64,000 nt of DNA from Curvibacter sp. CHRR-16. Its GTDB lineage: Bacteria > Pseudomonadota > Gammaproteobacteria > Burkholderiales > Burkholderiaceae_C. The notes beneath the pieces were generated by a model. The model ran no database searches and was not told the DNA's origin. It saw only the letters and a list, made by a program, of their open reading frames with translations. The position numbers were made by a program, and so were the translations under genes. Shown here piece after piece: positions 62,647-64,000 of the stretch; within the stretch, counting starts at the first letter, position 1, and each line of letters begins with the position of its first letter. The stretch spans positions 434,001 to 498,000 of the forward strand of contig NZ_JAHCSH010000002.1 of the NCBI RefSeq assembly GCF_018474005.1, in the 5' to 3' direction.

Positions 62647-64000
62647 CAGTCGGTGCAGGCGATCCATGGCTGCGCGCAACAGCCCGTGTAATGGCCATGT
62701 TCGCGTGGGCTTGGTTGGCCCTGCCAGCCTACGCCTCAGCGACTGCCCCACAACCCACCCTGCACTGCGCCCTCACCTACGCTGGCAGCACGCAGCACGT
62801 GCAAGCCACCCCGCAGCCTGACGCATACAGCACGCCCTTGGTGGATGTGTATGGGCGCTTCTGGTTCAAACCTGTGGTGGTGGGGCAGGGGCAGCACATA
62901 GAGTACATCGCCCTATCGACCTATGTGGACACCGACGAGGGCCCCCTGCTGGTGCAGCAGAACAAATACCACCCGCCTTTCGCAGTCGCCCCAACACACC
63001 TGCGCAAAGGCCAAGGCAAGAGCCCATCCAGCCTGACTGGCCAGCAATTCGTATATGCAGGCCATCTGCGGCGCGAGTTCCAGTACCACTGCACGCTGCA
63101 AGGCTACCGCCCCAGCCCCCATGCAGCCCAATCCTTTGCAAGCAGCCATCGCGCCCGCCCCGCCGCCAACCGAATCCCTGCTGCGGGCCCAACGCAGCGC
63201 GTTTCGCTGGTATTTGCAGGCGATATGGCGCTGGACGATGCTGCAGGCGACTTCATTGCCAAGGGTGGCGACCCCTTGGCTCCGTTTGCCGACTGGTTGG
63301 ACAGCGCCGACATCCGCATAGCCAACTTGGAATGCGTGGTGGCTACCGAGGGCAACGCGGAGGGAAAAATTTACACCTTCCGCGCCCACCCGCGCGTGCT
63401 GCCTGTGCTGCGCCGCCATTTGGATGCGGTGACCTTGGCCAACAACCATTCAGGCGACTTTGGCCGCGCTGCTTTTGCGCAAATGCTGGGCTTGCTGCAA
63501 GAGGCCGGGCTGCAGCAAGTGGGTGGCGGGCGCAATCTGCGCGAGGCGCACACCCCGCTCATCATTGAGCGCCATGGGCTGCGCATCGCGCTGCTCTCTT
63601 ACGTGGAGTTCATGCCCCGCAGCTTTGAAGCCGATACCGATGCCGCTGGCGTGGCTTGGAGCGAAGACGAACAAGTGCGCTACGACATCGCCCAAGCCCG
63701 CAGTCGCTACGGTGCCGATGTGGTCATCCCCTTCATGCACTGGGGTTGGGAAAACGAGCTGGTGGCCAACAGCCGCCAGCGCCAACTGGCCCGCACCCTG
63801 ATCGACGCTGGGGCCGATGCCGTGGTGGGTGGCCACCCCCATGTGACGCAAGACGTGGAAACCTACCGCGGCAAACCCATCGTCTACAGCGTGGGCAACT
63901 TCATCATGAAAGAAACCGACAACGACAACCAGCGCCGTGCTTGGATGCTGCGCTTGGAGTTGGATGCCAGCGGGGTGCGCGCTTGGCAAACCCGTGCGGT
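62643..64000 (+). CDS. CapA-family metallophosphatase-like protein, C-terminus outside window
   Basis: At least 452 residues. Signal peptide-like segment at ~15-33 ([15 protein letters not shown]), a private N-terminal domain (~35-165) with a possible disulfide pair, and a CapA/PGA_cap domain from ~190: [41 protein letters not shown] and VYSVGNFIM are the conserved motifs. The family is linked to poly-gamma-glutamate capsule but has many other members. Translationally coupled to the chemoreceptor (ATGA). No stop within the window. Confidence 0.87.
   Translation, partial: MTVGAGDPWLRATARVMAMFAWAWLALPAYASATAPQPTLHCALTYAGSTQHVQATPQPDAYSTPLVDVYGRFWFKPVVVGQGQHIEYIALSTYVDTDEGPLLVQQNKYHPPFAVAPTHLRKGQGKSPSSLTGQQFVYAGHLRREFQYHCTLQGYRPSPHAAQSFASSHRARPAANRIPAAGPTQRVSLVFAGDMALDDAAGDFIAKGGDPLAPFADWLDSADIRIANLECVVATEGNAEGKIYTFRAHPRVLPVLRRHLDAVTLANNHSGDFGRAAFAQMLGLLQEAGLQQVGGGRNLREAHTPLIIERHGLRIALLSYVEFMPRSFEADTDAAGVAWSEDEQVRYDIAQARSRYGADVVIPFMHWGWENELVANSRQRQLARTLIDAGADAVVGGHPHVTQDVETYRGKPIVYSVGNFIMKETDNDNQRRAWMLRLELDASGVRAWQTRA

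Noticed and set aside
1..64000. tRNA, rRNA or CRISPR arrays
   Set aside because: No cloverleaf-type sequence with a TTCGANTC-like arm and no regularly spaced direct repeats were noticed on reading; a dedicated tRNAscan or CRISPR search could not be run.

Overview
The window is a contiguous stretch of a betaproteobacterial chromosome, most likely from the family Comamonadaceae (Burkholderiales). Supporting signs are the GC-rich coding sequence with very tight gene packing, Burkholderiales-type small families (DUF1840, DUF3108, DUF3567, PhaM, PHA-system protein), and the dispersed AGCAGCTAT..TTTGATAGCAAAA repeat common in this family. No rRNA, tRNA, CRISPR array or complete transposon was seen.

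Layout. 1-6.3 kb: storage-lipid genes (partial WS/DGAT acyltransferase, acyl-CoA-binding protein, PHA granule-associated protein), a SPOR lipoprotein, a 23S rRNA pseudouridine synthase, a Spy/CpxP-like periplasmic protein and htpG. 6.3-7.4 kb: a lower-GC two-gene insert (Panacea-domain protein plus a two-helix membrane protein) between two copies of the same terminator. 7.4-12.4 kb: a divergent LysR/EamA pair, then a translationally coupled alkylation-repair operon (Ada-AlkA fusion, O6-methylguanine-DNA methyltransferase, EamA exporter). 12.5-19.1 kb: an orphan sensor protein and a full oppABCDF peptide importer. 19.2-25.6 kb: rhodanese, coaX, LysE exporter, GST, M20 amidohydrolase and a large molybdopterin oxidoreductase. 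25.6-27.1 kb: a toxin-antitoxin-chaperone (TAC) operon with a SecB-like chaperone.

27.5-35.0 kb: NIPSNAP protein, aerobic-type ethanolamine catabolism (permease, eutB, eutC and a divergent EutR-like regulator), a 7TM diguanylate cyclase and PhaM. 35.1-39.6 kb: one operon of copper-handling periplasmic proteins (DUF2946, YcnI, PCu(A)C) joined to a FecBCD-type ABC importer. 39.7-50.8 kb: MarC, a secreted Cache protein with its own terminator followed by a chemoreceptor, a degenerate fumarylacetoacetase relative, DUF3108, DUF3567, purU, psd, a glcD-like oxidase, two tandem paralogous outer-membrane barrels with a Bor lipoprotein remnant between them, and a PhyH dioxygenase. 50.9-64 kb: a chemoreceptor broken by a frameshift, a MocR regulator, gamma-glutamyltransferase, an EamA/LysE/aminotransferase group, GST, PhzF, a third chemoreceptor and a coupled, right-truncated CapA-family protein.

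The parts most deserving a second look are the TAC operon with its promoter palindrome, the Panacea/membrane pair in its terminator-flanked slot, the copper-ABC operon, and the chemosensory genes: two sit behind sigma-28-like promoters, one of these has a separate secreted Cache protein, and the other is frameshifted. Coordinates of genes that could begin at several codons were set by the Shine-Dalgarno sequence where one was visible; several starts are GTG or TTG.
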